Positions 33,620-41,831 of a DNA stretch of 42,142 nucleotides are shown one piece after another. The translations under genes and the position numbers were made by a program. Below the pieces are notes generated by a model, which was not told the DNA's origin, made no database searches, and saw only the letters and a list, made by a program, of their open reading frames with translations. Numbering within the stretch: position 1 is the first letter of the stretch; every line of letters starts with the position of its first letter. Origin of the DNA: an uncultured Eubacterium sp. (GTDB taxonomy: Bacteria; Bacillota; Clostridia; Oscillospirales; CAG-272); NCBI GenBank assembly GCA_900544285.1, contig UQUT01000015.1, positions 1 through 42,142 of the forward strand. Direction: 5' to 3'.

Positions 33620-34825
33620 ATGGCAAAGGCTCATTTCGAAAGAACCAAACCGCACGTAAACATTGGTACGATCGGACACGTTGACCACGGTAAGACAACT
33701 CTTACAGCAGCTATCACAAAGGTGCTTTCTATTGCAAACGGCAAGAACGAATTCCTTGCTTATGACCAGATCGATAACGCTCCCGAGGAAAAAGCTCGTG
33801 GTATCACAATTAACACAAGACACGTTGAGTACGAGACAGAGAAGCGTCACTATGCGCACGTTGACTGCCCCGGACACGCAGACTACGTTAAGAACATGAT
33901 CACAGGTGCAGCTCAGATGGATGGTGCCATCCTCGTTGTCGCTGCTTCCGACGGTCCGCTTCAGCAGACACGCGAGCACGTTCTTCTTGCTCGTCAGGTT
34001 GGCGTTCCCGCAATCGTAGTTTACCTCAACAAGTGCGACCTCGTTGACGACGACGAACTTCTTGAGCTCGTTGAAATGGACATTCGTGACCTTCTCAACC
34101 AGTACGAGTTCCCCGGCGACGATACACCCATCATCCGTGGTTCCGCAAGAGAAGCTCTTGAGAGCACATCCACAGATATCAACGCTCCCGAATACAAGTC
34201 TATTCTTGAGCTTATGCACGTTGTTGACGAATACATTCCCACTCCCGAAAGAAAATCCGATCTTCCGTTCCTTATGCCTGTCGAGGACGTATTCTCCATC
34301 ACAGGTCGTGGTACGGTTGCTACGGGTAGAGTTGAGAGAGGTACAGTTAAGGTTGGCGACGTAGTTGAAATCGTTGGTCTCTCCGATGAAAAGAAGAGCA
34401 CAACAGTTACAGGCGTTGAAATGTTCAAGAAGCTCCTTGACCAGGCTGAAGCAGGCGATAACATCGGCGCGCTCCTCCGTGGTATCCAGAAGAACGAAAT
34501 CGAAAGAGGACAGGTTCTCTGCAAACCCGGTTCCATCCATCCTCACACAAAGTTCGTTGGTCAGGTTTACGTTCTTACAGAAAAAGAAGGCGGACGTAAG
34601 AAACCCTTCTTCCCCGGCTATCGTCCTCAGTTCTATTTCAGAACAACAGACGTTACAGGTACTATCGAGCTTCCCGAAGGCGTTGAAATGTGCCGTCCCG
34701 GCGATAACGTTGATATGACAGTTGAGCTTATCACACCTATCGCTATCGAGAAGGGACTTAACTTCGCTATCCGTGAAGGCGGCAGAACAGTTGGTTCCGG
34801 CGTTGTTGCTTCTATCATTGAGTAA
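33620..34825 (+). CDS. tuf: Elongation factor Tu
   Basis: A 401-residue GTPase that delivers aminoacyl-tRNA to the ribosome. P-loop GHVDHGKT (19-26), then DCPGHADYV and NKCD. Domain II has GTVATGRVERGTVKVGD and domain III the KFVGQVYVLTEKEGGR segment and GRTVGSGVVASIIE C-terminus. AAGGAGGA lies upstream. Codon use is strongly biased (GTT, CTT, GAA), in line with very high expression. Confidence 0.98.
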   Translation: MAKAHFERTKPHVNIGTIGHVDHGKTTLTAAITKVLSIANGKNEFLAYDQIDNAPEEKARGITINTRHVEYETEKRHYAHVDCPGHADYVKNMITGAAQMDGAILVVAASDGPLQQTREHVLLARQVGVPAIVVYLNKCDLVDDDELLELVEMDIRDLLNQYEFPGDDTPIIRGSAREALESTSTDINAPEYKSILELMHVVDEYIPTPERKSDLPFLMPVEDVFSITGRGTVATGRVERGTVKVGDVVEIVGLSDEKKSTTVTGVEMFKKLLDQAEAGDNIGALLRGIQKNEIERGQVLCKPGSIHPHTKFVGQVYVLTEKEGGRKKPFFPGYRPQFYFRTTDVTGTIELPEGVEMCRPGDNVDMTVELITPIAIEKGLNFAIREGGRTVGSGVVASIIE

Positions 34826-34837
34826 TTAGCATTATAA

Positions 34838-34867
34838 TTTTCGGGGCGGGGCGACCTGCCCCGAAAA
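34838..34867 (+). terminator. Terminator after tuf
   Basis: TTTTCGGGGC and GCCCCGAAAA form a perfect 10-bp stem with a 10-nt loop 12 bp past the stop codon. The T-run after it is short (GTTTAT), so some read-through into the FMN riboswitch is likely. Confidence 0.7.
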
Positions 34868-34877
34868 GTTTATAAAA

Positions 34878-35038
34878 ATCTTTGGGGAATGGTGAAAATC
34901 CATACCGGCAGTTAAAGTCTGCGAACGCCTTCGGGCGCCGACGGGGTGAAATTCCCCGACCGACGGTCAAAGTCCGGATGAGAAAAGATTTGCGGCGAAA
35001 GCCGCGTTCCCCCTGTGTCGCCGGGGATTTTTTATTTT
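34878..35038 (+). promoter_or_regulatory. FMN riboswitch (RFN element) with terminator
   Basis: The aptamer spans 34878-34990; the closing stem is AATCTTT/AAAGATT and the conserved core segments GGTGAAAATCC, ACCGGCAGTTAAAGTCTGCG, GGGGTGAAATTCCCC and CCGACGGTCAAAGTCCGGATG are all present. The expression platform has GCGGC-GAAA-GCCGC (34992-35005) and a terminator TCCCC/GGGGA with TTTTTT (35008-35033). An alternative pairing, CGGCGA (34993-34998) with TCGCCG (35018-35023), would disrupt the terminator. FMN binding should turn off ribU. Confidence 0.95.
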
Positions 35039-35059
35039 CCGGCAGAAGAAAGGGAAAAT

Positions 35060-35659
35060 ATGAAAGAAAATAAAATAACGGTCAAATCGGTTGCGACGGT
35101 CGGCGTGCTCGGCGCCGTTGCGACTGTGCTTATGTATCTTGAATTTCCGCTCGCTTTTATAATTCCGAGCTTTGTGAAATTCGATTTTTCGGACCTTCCG
35201 GCGTTGCTCGCTTCGTTTGCGCTCGGTCCGATAGCCGGAGTTGCGGTCTGTCTCATCAAGTGCGCAATACATATTGCGGTATCGTCAAGTGCGGGGGTGG
35301 GCGAGCTTGCAAACTTCATTTTAGGGTGCTGTTTTGTTATTCCCGCGGGGATAATATACAAATGTATAAAAACGAAAAAGTCAGCTCTCATCGGCTCTTT
35401 GACAGGGTCACTCATAATGGCGGCAGCCAGTCTCCCCGTAAACTACTATATAACATATCCGTTCTATATGCGGGCATACGGGCTTTCGGAGGAGACGATA
35501 ATTTCAATGTATCGTGCAATTCTTCCGTCGATTGAGAGCCTGCCTCAGGCACTTCTTATCTTCAATGTGCCGTTTACGCTTGTGAAGGGACTTGTTGTGT
35601 CGACAATAGTTTTCTTCACCTACAAAAGACTTTCGCCGATACTTCACGGCAGAAAATAA
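35060..35659 (+). CDS. ribU: Riboflavin ECF transporter substrate-binding subunit
   Basis: A 199-residue membrane protein with six helices that binds riboflavin and docks on the shared EcfA/A'/T module. The N-terminal VGVLGAVATVLMYLEFPLAF, the FSDLPALLASFALGPIAGV loop and the C-terminal LIFNVPFTLVKGLVVS stretch are typical of RibU. The ATG at 35060 is preceded by AAAGGGAA; the longer frame from 35015 overlaps the riboswitch terminator. The FMN riboswitch confirms the substrate. Confidence 0.95.
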   Translation: MKENKITVKSVATVGVLGAVATVLMYLEFPLAFIIPSFVKFDFSDLPALLASFALGPIAGVAVCLIKCAIHIAVSSSAGVGELANFILGCCFVIPAGIIYKCIKTKKSALIGSLTGSLIMAAASLPVNYYITYPFYMRAYGLSEETIISMYRAILPSIESLPQALLIFNVPFTLVKGLVVSTIVFFTYKRLSPILHGRK

Positions 35660-35672
35660 ATTCCGAAAGACG

Positions 35673-35688
35673 CGCATATAATTATGCG
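35673..35688 (+). promoter_or_regulatory. Hairpin between ribU and the COG2426 gene
   Basis: CGCATA-TAAT-TATGCG forms a 6-bp hairpin 13 nt past the ribU stop codon. It has no T-run. It lies 13 nt before the next ribosome binding site. Confidence 0.4.
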
Positions 35689-35711
35689 AAAATATAAATC
35701 CGGAGAGTAAT

Positions 35712-36212
35712 ATGCTTTTATCAATAACGGAAACAATAAAGAGCTTCTTCTTTGAAAAAGTCGGCAGGGAACTTTGCGTTTTCTTCTGCTCGATGATACC
35801 GATAATCGAGCTGCGCGGCGCAATACCAATAGGCGCGGCTCTAAAGATGAGTCCGCTTGCAACATATCTCATAAGCGTCGCGGGGAATATGCTCCCCGTG
35901 CCGTTTATACTTCTTTTCATCAAAGCGATAATCAAGCTGATGCAGAAATCAAAATTTTTTTCAAAATTTGCAAACTGGCTTGTCGCAAAGGCGGAGAAAA
36001 ACAAAGAGAAAATTTCAAAATACGGCTTCTGGGGCGTTGCGTTATTCGTTATGATACCGCTCCCCGGCACGGGCGCGTGGACGGGAAGTCTTGTCTGCGC
36101 AATGCTTGATATGCCGTTCTGGAAGGCGATTCTTTCAACCCTGCTCGGCGTTATGGCGGCAGGAGTAATAATGTCGCTTATTTCGTTCGGTATTGCCGGA
36201 ATTTTCGGTTGA
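35712..36212 (+). CDS. COG2426 family small membrane protein (Sm_multidrug_ex domain)
   Basis: A 166-residue integral membrane protein with four or five helices. The N-terminal part has SMIPIIELRGAIPIGAALK and the later PLPGTGAWTGSLVCAMLD, the two motifs of this family, which relates it to the VTT/DedA group. The central Lys-rich segment (about 75-100) is cytoplasmic. It carries the name of a small multidrug exporter, but transport has not been firmly shown. GGAGAG is 5 nt before the ATG. It probably shares the ribU transcript, 52 bp apart. Confidence 0.88.
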   Translation: MLLSITETIKSFFFEKVGRELCVFFCSMIPIIELRGAIPIGAALKMSPLATYLISVAGNMLPVPFILLFIKAIIKLMQKSKFFSKFANWLVAKAEKNKEKISKYGFWGVALFVMIPLPGTGAWTGSLVCAMLDMPFWKAILSTLLGVMAAGVIMSLISFGIAGIFG

Positions 36213-36237
36213 ACGTCGAAAAAATATAAATTTACTA

Positions 36238-36266
36238 TTGCATTATAAAAAAACATATGATATAAT
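36238..36266 (+). promoter_or_regulatory. Promoter of the metK riboswitch transcript
   Basis: TTGCAT (36238-36243), 17 bp and TATAAT (36261-36266). Transcription would start at about 36273, the first base of the riboswitch closing stem. Confidence 0.85.
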
Positions 36267-36272
36267 TAGCAC

Positions 36273-36407
36273 ATCTTATCAAGAGAGGCGGAGGGACTGG
36301 CCCTGTGAAGCCCGGCAACCTGTGTTATGCAAGGTGCCAATTCCCGATAGATGAGATTTGTTTTAAGCATTTCGGTCGTCTTGGGGAAATCCAAGACGAT
36401 TTTTATT
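36273..36407 (+). promoter_or_regulatory. SAM-I riboswitch (S-box) with terminator
   Basis: The aptamer spans 36273-36357, closed by ATCTTATC/GATGAGAT with one G-U pair. Core segments AAGAGAGGCGGAGGGACTGG, CCCTGTGAAGCCCGGCAACC and AAGGTGCCAATTCCC are diagnostic. The terminator is TCGTCTTGG/CCAAGACGA (36376-36399) with a 6-nt loop and TTTTTATT. SAM binding should stop transcription before metK. Confidence 0.95.
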
Positions 36408-36450
36408 CGGGACTGTTAAGAAATAATAGCTTAAAAAAGGAAAAAACAAA

Positions 36451-37638
36451 ATGGCAACAAGATTTTTTGCGACGGAATCGGTGACGGAAGGTCATCCCGA
36501 TAAGGTCTGCGACAGAATTTCGGACAGCGTGCTTGACGCGCTTCTCCGCAACGATGAAAACGCGCGTTGCGCCTGCGAAACGGCTGTAACGACGCAGCAC
36601 GTCCTCGTCATGGGCGAGATAACGGCGAAGGGCAGTATTGACGTTGAAAAGACGGTCAGAGACGCTGTCCGCGATATCGGTTATACGAAAAAAGAGTATG
36701 GCTTTGACTGCGACAACCTCAAAATTCTCAACCTTATTCATACCCAGTCGCCCGATATAGCGATGGGCGTTGACGAATCGCTTGAGGCAAAGGAAGGCGC
36801 AGGCGACGGCTTTGATATCGGCGCGGGAGACCAGGGGATGGTTTTTGGCTACGCTTGCAGAGAGACGGAAAACTTTATGCCCCTCGGTTATTCAATCGCG
36901 ACGAACCTTTCAAAGAAGCTGACGGCTGTCAGAAAGAGCGGCGAAATCGGTTATCTCCGTCCGGACGGCAAAACTCAGGTTACCGTTCAGTATGACGGCG
37001 ACACGCCCGTGAGACTCGACAACATCGTTGTTTCCGCTCAGCATGACCCGGACGCAACCCAGAAGCAGATACGCGAGGACATAATCGAAAAGGTTATTTA
37101 TCCCGTAGTTCCGAAGCATCTGATTGACGCGAACACAAAGATATATGTAAACCCGACGGGCAGATTCGTTGTTGGCGGACCGGACGGCGACAGCGGTCTG
37201 ACGGGAAGAAAAATCATCGTTGATACATACGGCGGCTACGCAAGACACGGCGGCGGCGCATTCTCCGGCAAGGACGCAACAAAGGTTGACAGAAGCGCCT
37301 GCTATGCGGCAAGATATGCGGCAAAGAATATAATTGCGGCAGGTCTGGCGGATAGATGCGAGGTTCAGATTGCATATGCGATCGGCGTTGCGCATCCGCT
37401 TTGCATAAACGTAAACACGTTCGGTACGGGCAAGGTCGCGGACGAGAAGATCGCAAAGGCTCTCCGCGAGACAGTTGACTTCCGCCCCGCGGCAATCATC
37501 TCCTATTTCGGACTCAGAAAGCCGATATTTGCTCCGCTTTCGGCATACGGTCATTTCGGCAGAGAAGAGCTCGGTGTCCGCTTTGAAAAGACGGACGTTG
37601 CTGAAAAGCTTGCCGATATGCTCGGACTCGGAGTCTGA
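36451..37638 (+). CDS. metK: S-adenosylmethionine synthetase
   Basis: A 395-residue enzyme making SAM from methionine and ATP. The motifs GHPDK (14-18), GAGDQG (124-129) and the glycine-rich GGGAFSGKDATKVDRSACYA (about 258-277) are all present, and the length is typical. AAAAAGGAA precedes the ATG. The SAM-I riboswitch upstream gives product feedback. It is followed by the hairpin at 37658. Confidence 0.98.
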   Translation: MATRFFATESVTEGHPDKVCDRISDSVLDALLRNDENARCACETAVTTQHVLVMGEITAKGSIDVEKTVRDAVRDIGYTKKEYGFDCDNLKILNLIHTQSPDIAMGVDESLEAKEGAGDGFDIGAGDQGMVFGYACRETENFMPLGYSIATNLSKKLTAVRKSGEIGYLRPDGKTQVTVQYDGDTPVRLDNIVVSAQHDPDATQKQIREDIIEKVIYPVVPKHLIDANTKIYVNPTGRFVVGGPDGDSGLTGRKIIVDTYGGYARHGGGAFSGKDATKVDRSACYAARYAAKNIIAAGLADRCEVQIAYAIGVAHPLCINVNTFGTGKVADEKIAKALRETVDFRPAAIISYFGLRKPIFAPLSAYGHFGREELGVRFEKTDVAEKLADMLGLGV

Positions 37639-37657
37639 GAAAAATAACGGAATAACA

Positions 37658-37707
37658 AACGGGCGACCTTTTTCATATCATATGATAAAAGCAAAAAGGA
37701 GCCCGTT
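37658..37707 (+). promoter_or_regulatory. Long hairpin burying the ribosome binding site at 37708
   Basis: AACGGGC (37658-37664) pairs with GCCCGTT (37701-37707), and CCTTTTT (37667-37673) pairs with AAAAAGG (37693-37699); the gaps are GA against A. The loop (37674-37692) holds a 12-bp palindrome TATCATATGATA (37676-37687). The 3' arm contains AAGGAG, the binding site of the gene whose ATG follows at once. Confidence 0.8.
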
Positions 37708-38025
37708 ATGTCTATATTTCTTAAAATTCTTGTTGCATTTTTTGCATTTTGCGTAATTTATATTGTTTTTGCAATCGTGATCTCCGTCCGCGCGGGTAAG
37801 GCGCTGAAAAAGCAAGGGTGCGACCTTATAGGCGATGAGATAAGCATTTATGCCGACGCGGACAACGTTGAATATTGCATAAGAGCGGCGATTGCCGAAT
37901 CGACCTTCAAGGTCAAAAGGATAAACATAAATATTCCGTCCGGCTCGCCGGAAAGGGAAAAAACGGCGGCGATTGCCGAAAAATTCAGAAGAAAATACAA
38001 GAACATAAAAATAAATTATATCTAA
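37708..38025 (+). CDS. Small membrane-anchored protein of unknown function
   Basis: A 105-residue protein. Residues 4-26 form one membrane helix (LKILVAFFAFCVIYIVFAIV), followed by a basic RAGKALKKQG patch, then a soluble domain (about 38-105) of alternating strands and helices, ending FRRKYKNIKINYI. No family is recognised. The start codon directly follows the 3' arm of the hairpin that covers AAGGAG, so translation should be repressed unless the hairpin opens. It lies 11 bp before recD2. Confidence 0.75.
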   Translation: MSIFLKILVAFFAFCVIYIVFAIVISVRAGKALKKQGCDLIGDEISIYADADNVEYCIRAAIAESTFKVKRININIPSGSPEREKTAAIAEKFRRKYKNIKINYI

Positions 38026-38036
38026 AAGGAAAAGCA

Positions 38037-40262
38037 ATGGACGGTATTCAGGGCGGCGAGGAGCTTATAAAGATCTCCGGAATGATTGAAAAAATTATAT
38101 ATCAGAACGAAGAAAACGGCTATACCGTCTGCGATATTGCCACGGACGACGATGAGCTTATAACGGCTGTCGGCATAATGCCGTATATTTGCGAGGGCGA
38201 AAGCATTGAGGCGGGCGGAAAATGGACGGTTCACCCGCAGTTTGGTCATCAGTTTTCAATCGAATATTATGAAAAACGGCTTCCGTCCACAGAAACCGCA
38301 ATTCTGAAATATCTTTCGTCCGGTGCTATACGCGGAATCGGACGGGTGACGGCAAAGCGCATTGTTGAAAAATACGGGCTTGACAGCTTTGACGTAATCG
38401 AACATAACCCCGACTGGCTCTGCGACCTGCCGGGTATATCTCCGAAGAAGGCGAAGGACATAGGCGAGAGCTTCCGCTCGCAATTCGGAATGAGAACGGT
38501 TATGATGTTCTGCCGCGACTATTTCGGGCCTGTGACGTCTGTCAAGATTTACAAGCGCTTCGGAAGCGGCGCGGTCGACGTTATCAAGGCAAATCCGTAT
38601 CTCCTCTGTGACGAGATAAACGGAATCGGCTTTGAAAAGGCGGATTCCGTCGCGCGGTCGCTCGGAATTCCGAAGGACTCGCGGGAGAGAATTGCTGCGG
38701 GGATAAAATTTGTGCTGACTTATAATCAATATTCGAGCGGGCACGTTTATCTGCCGAAAAACAAGCTGATCGAAACGTCGTGCAAGCTGCTTTCATGTCC
38801 CCCCGAAAGTGCGGAGGCGGAGCTTGAAATCCTAATATCAGATGGGTCGCTTGTGCTTGTCAAAGAGGACGGGCGCGACTGTGTTTACACGAAAAATGCA
38901 TATAAAGCGGAAACATATATTGTCGAAAAGCTGGACAGCCTCTCGAAAACAGATCACCGTATCGACCTTATGAACGTTTCGACGCTGATTGAGAGGGTTG
39001 AGGTCGAAAACGGAATATCATATGCAAAGCTGCAAAGAAAAGCGATAACGGATTCGCTATGTCAGGGCGTCTTTGTGCTGACGGGCGGACCCGGAACGGG
39101 TAAAACGACCGTCGCTCGGGCGATAATCAGAATATTTGAAACGCTCGGACTTTCCGTTGCGCTCTGCGCTCCGACGGGGCGCGCCGCAAAGAGAATGACT
39201 GAGGCGACGGGCAGGGAGGCAAAGACGATTCACCGTTTGCTCGAAACGGAGCGCACCTCGGAGGACGAGCCGATATTCCGTCGTGGCGAGGACAACCCTC
39301 TCGATGAGGATGTAATCATGGTGGACGAGTCGTCGATGATAGATATTTACCTTATGGAGTCGCTTTTGCGGGCGACAAGACCTACGGCAAGGCTGATTCT
39401 TATAGGAGACGCAAGTCAGCTGCCGCCTGTCGGTCCGGGTTGCGTTTTCAAGGACATAATAGCATCCGACAGATACAATACTGTGGAGCTTAAACACATT
39501 TTCCGCCAGGCGATGGAGAGTCTGATTGTCACAAACGCGCACGCCGTAAACGACGGCGAACACATAGATCTGACAAAAAAGGACGGCGACTTCTTCTTTC
39601 TGCCCAGAGAGACGGACGAGCTGACGGCGCAAACCGTCGTTGACCTTTGCAGAAAACGGCTCCCGAAAAGCTACGGGCTTTCCGTTTTCGACGGGATACA
39701 GGTCATAACGCCGTCCAAAAAGGGTGCGCTGGGAACGGAAACTCTCTGTATGGCTTTGCAGAGCGCGATAAATCCTCCGTCAAACGGCAAAAAAGAGCTG
39801 AAACGAAGAACGTCCGTGCTCCGCGAAGGCGACAAGGTGATGCAGGTGAAAAACAATTACAGTATCACCTGGAAAAAGCCAGACGGCGGCGAGGGAACCG
39901 GCGTTTTCAACGGTGATATCGGCGTCATTGTGAAAATCAGCCATTCGGAGGAGAAGATAACCGTCGATTACGACGGGAGAACCGTCGAATACGATTTCAC
40001 CGCCGCGGAGGAGCTGGAGCTTGCGTATGCAATAACCGTTCATAAAAGTCAGGGTAGCGAATATCCGATCGTCGTCATTCCCCTGTTCCGCTATACGCCG
40101 AAGCTACTCACAAGAAACCTTCTCTATACGGCGATAACGAGAGCGCGGGACATGGTTGTGCTCGTCGGCGACGGGGAGGTTGCCGATATGATGGTTGATA
40201 ATAACCGTCAGGCGAAAAGATACACGGGGCTTGAATATTTTCTTACGAGGTTTGACGATTGA
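38037..40262 (+). CDS. recD2: ATP-dependent 5'-3' DNA helicase RecD2
   Basis: A 741-residue SF1B helicase of the RecD2 (long RecD) type, found in bacteria without RecBC and acting in replication-fork and DNA repair. Residues about 1-185 are the N-terminal extension with helix-hairpin-helix motifs (LPGISPKKAKDIG and GIGFEKADSVA). Walker A is GGPGTGKTT (350-358, Lys356), Walker B VIMVDESSM, and the later motifs IGDASQLPPVGPG, AITVHKSQGSEYP and YTAITRARDMVVLVG are present. The ATG at 38037 has AAAAGGAAAA upstream; an upstream in-frame extension lacks support. The gene overlaps comF by one base. Confidence 0.95.
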   Translation: MDGIQGGEELIKISGMIEKIIYQNEENGYTVCDIATDDDELITAVGIMPYICEGESIEAGGKWTVHPQFGHQFSIEYYEKRLPSTETAILKYLSSGAIRGIGRVTAKRIVEKYGLDSFDVIEHNPDWLCDLPGISPKKAKDIGESFRSQFGMRTVMMFCRDYFGPVTSVKIYKRFGSGAVDVIKANPYLLCDEINGIGFEKADSVARSLGIPKDSRERIAAGIKFVLTYNQYSSGHVYLPKNKLIETSCKLLSCPPESAEAELEILISDGSLVLVKEDGRDCVYTKNAYKAETYIVEKLDSLSKTDHRIDLMNVSTLIERVEVENGISYAKLQRKAITDSLCQGVFVLTGGPGTGKTTVARAIIRIFETLGLSVALCAPTGRAAKRMTEATGREAKTIHRLLETERTSEDEPIFRRGEDNPLDEDVIMVDESSMIDIYLMESLLRATRPTARLILIGDASQLPPVGPGCVFKDIIASDRYNTVELKHIFRQAMESLIVTNAHAVNDGEHIDLTKKDGDFFFLPRETDELTAQTVVDLCRKRLPKSYGLSVFDGIQVITPSKKGALGTETLCMALQSAINPPSNGKKELKRRTSVLREGDKVMQVKNNYSITWKKPDGGEGTGVFNGDIGVIVKISHSEEKITVDYDGRTVEYDFTAAEELELAYAITVHKSQGSEYPIVVIPLFRYTPKLLTRNLLYTAITRARDMVVLVGDGEVADMMVDNNRQAKRYTGLEYFLTRFDD

Positions 40263-40939
40263 TGAAAATAACCGATATTCTTTTCCCGCCGAAGTGTGTT
40301 GTCTGCGGCAAAGTGACGCGTGGCGAATATCTCTGTGCGGACTGCGAAAAGAAATACATGGAGATGTGCGGCGGCAGGTGCCGCGCCTGCGGGATGACGC
40401 AGAGGGACTGCCGCTGTCACCGCATAGGCGGGATTGACACTGCGGTGCATGTTTTTGAATACGGCAATGCGATGTCAAAAAAGCTGATTTATTCGCTGAA
40501 ACATAAAAACAGCCGGAGACTGCGCGATTTTCTCGCAGGCGAATGTAAAAACGCACTTTTTTCGGCGATAACAGATATAGGCGGATTTTCGGAATGTGTG
40601 CTGACTTATGTTCCGAGAAGCGCAGAGAGCATAAATGAACATGGCTTTGACCAATCGAAGGAGCTTTGCAGAAGAATATCGCGCCTTGCGGAAATACCGC
40701 AGATGAAGATGTTTTCGCGAAGCGGCGGGGCGCAGAGTCAGAAATCGCTGACCTCGGAGGAGCGGGCGGAAAATGCCGCGCGAGCCTATTCCGCCGTGAA
40801 AAACGTAAAAGCGCCTTATAAGGTGATAATAATTGACGATGTGACGACGACCGGAAGCACGCTTTCCGCATGCGCAAGGCTCGCAAGAGAGATGGGAGCG
40901 GAGTATGTTGCGGCATTGACCGTCGCCGCCACGCTATAA
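40262..40939 (+). CDS. comF: ComF family phosphoribosyltransferase-like protein
   Basis: A 225-residue cytoplasmic protein of the ComF family, which supports natural transformation in Firmicutes by helping DNA entry with the ComFA helicase. The N-terminal zinc ribbon has Cys12, 15, 25, 28, 36, 40, 43, 50 and 52 with His53. The phosphoribosyltransferase fold has VIIIDDVTTTGSTLSACARL near residue 190 and YVPRSAESINEHGFDQSKEL. It overlaps recD2 (TGATG). comFA is not next to it. Confidence 0.92.
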   Translation: MKITDILFPPKCVVCGKVTRGEYLCADCEKKYMEMCGGRCRACGMTQRDCRCHRIGGIDTAVHVFEYGNAMSKKLIYSLKHKNSRRLRDFLAGECKNALFSAITDIGGFSECVLTYVPRSAESINEHGFDQSKELCRRISRLAEIPQMKMFSRSGGAQSQKSLTSEERAENAARAYSAVKNVKAPYKVIIIDDVTTTGSTLSACARLAREMGAEYVAALTVAATL

Positions 40940-40958
40940 GTAAAGACAGGAGGAAATT

Positions 40959-41831
40959 TTGACGAGGACGAACAAAAAGCGACTGTTTACAGTCGCGCTG
41001 TGTGCAGTTATTCTGGCTGTCGGACTTCTTTCGGCTTATGTCATCCGATATCAGTTCTGGAGGATATACGGCTTTTTTGACGGTCTCGGCAAGGGCAAAA
41101 CAGGACTTCTTTCAGAGACGGTCATGAGCGGGGACGAGCTTTACAGCGTCGGTATTTCGGATATTGAAACGGCGGACGGGATTGCTTTCAGCAATGTCAT
41201 GTGGCTTGTCAACTCCGAGCATATGCTTTCGGAGAAGGATGTTCCCGCTGTCGCAACAGTCGACGAAAAGAACAGCGTCAGCACTTATGCCTTCTATGAC
41301 CTTCAGCGCCTTTTTGCGGAGGTCAAGAGCAGATTCGGAAAAGACCTGCTCCTGACAAGCACATACAGAACGAGAGAATATCAGGCTTGGGTTTATGAAA
41401 ATAACCCGTTTGCCGTGCCAGCGGGAACGAGCGAACACGAAACGGGACTTGCCGTCGACGTAAAAATCGAGGGCTATCCGCAGAAGCGGTTTATAAACAG
41501 TAACGTCGGCAGGTGGATTGCGAAGAATTCATATAAATTCGGATTTATAATCCGCTATCCGATGTGGGGTCAGAAGTTGACGGGTGTTGAATACGAGCCA
41601 TGGCATCTGCGCTATGTAAGCGAGCCGCACGCGGAAATAATTTATCGTAGCAAAATAACGCTTGAGGAATATTCCTCCCTCTATGACGAAGGCAAATTCT
41701 ATGCCTACGGCGAATATATCATATCTCACCAGTCCGGTGAGAGCGGGGAGCTTGTTCTGCCGAAAACGGAGGGGGACGTTCATGTTTCTCCGGATAACGC
41801 CGGAGGGTATTATATCTGGGCAAAAAGATGA
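40959..41831 (+). CDS. D-alanyl-D-alanine carboxypeptidase, VanY type (M15B)
   Basis: A 290-residue membrane-anchored peptidase that trims D-Ala from peptidoglycan stem peptides. One N-terminal helix (about 9-30) anchors it outside the cell. The catalytic domain (about 100-225) has the zinc ligands His160 and Asp167 in SEHETGLAVD and His216 in EYEPWHLRYV, with Glu213 as the catalytic base. The start is a TTG with AGGAGG 5 nt upstream, 19 bp after comF. It is followed at once by the tandem array. No other vancomycin-resistance genes are present, so normal wall turnover is most likely. Confidence 0.93.
   Translation: MTRTNKKRLFTVALCAVILAVGLLSAYVIRYQFWRIYGFFDGLGKGKTGLLSETVMSGDELYSVGISDIETADGIAFSNVMWLVNSEHMLSEKDVPAVATVDEKNSVSTYAFYDLQRLFAEVKSRFGKDLLLTSTYRTREYQAWVYENNPFAVPAGTSEHETGLAVDVKIEGYPQKRFINSNVGRWIAKNSYKFGFIIRYPMWGQKLTGVEYEPWHLRYVSEPHAEIIYRSKITLEEYSSLYDEGKFYAYGEYIISHQSGESGELVLPKTEGDVHVSPDNAGGYYIWAKR

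Noticed and set aside
37875..38036. N-terminal extension of RecD2
   Set aside because: It lies inside the preceding gene in another frame and lacks a binding site; RecD2 proteins start near the ATG at 38037.
40959..41831. Vancomycin-resistance cluster
   Set aside because: Only a VanY-type peptidase is present; no ligase, VanH/X or two-component genes are nearby.
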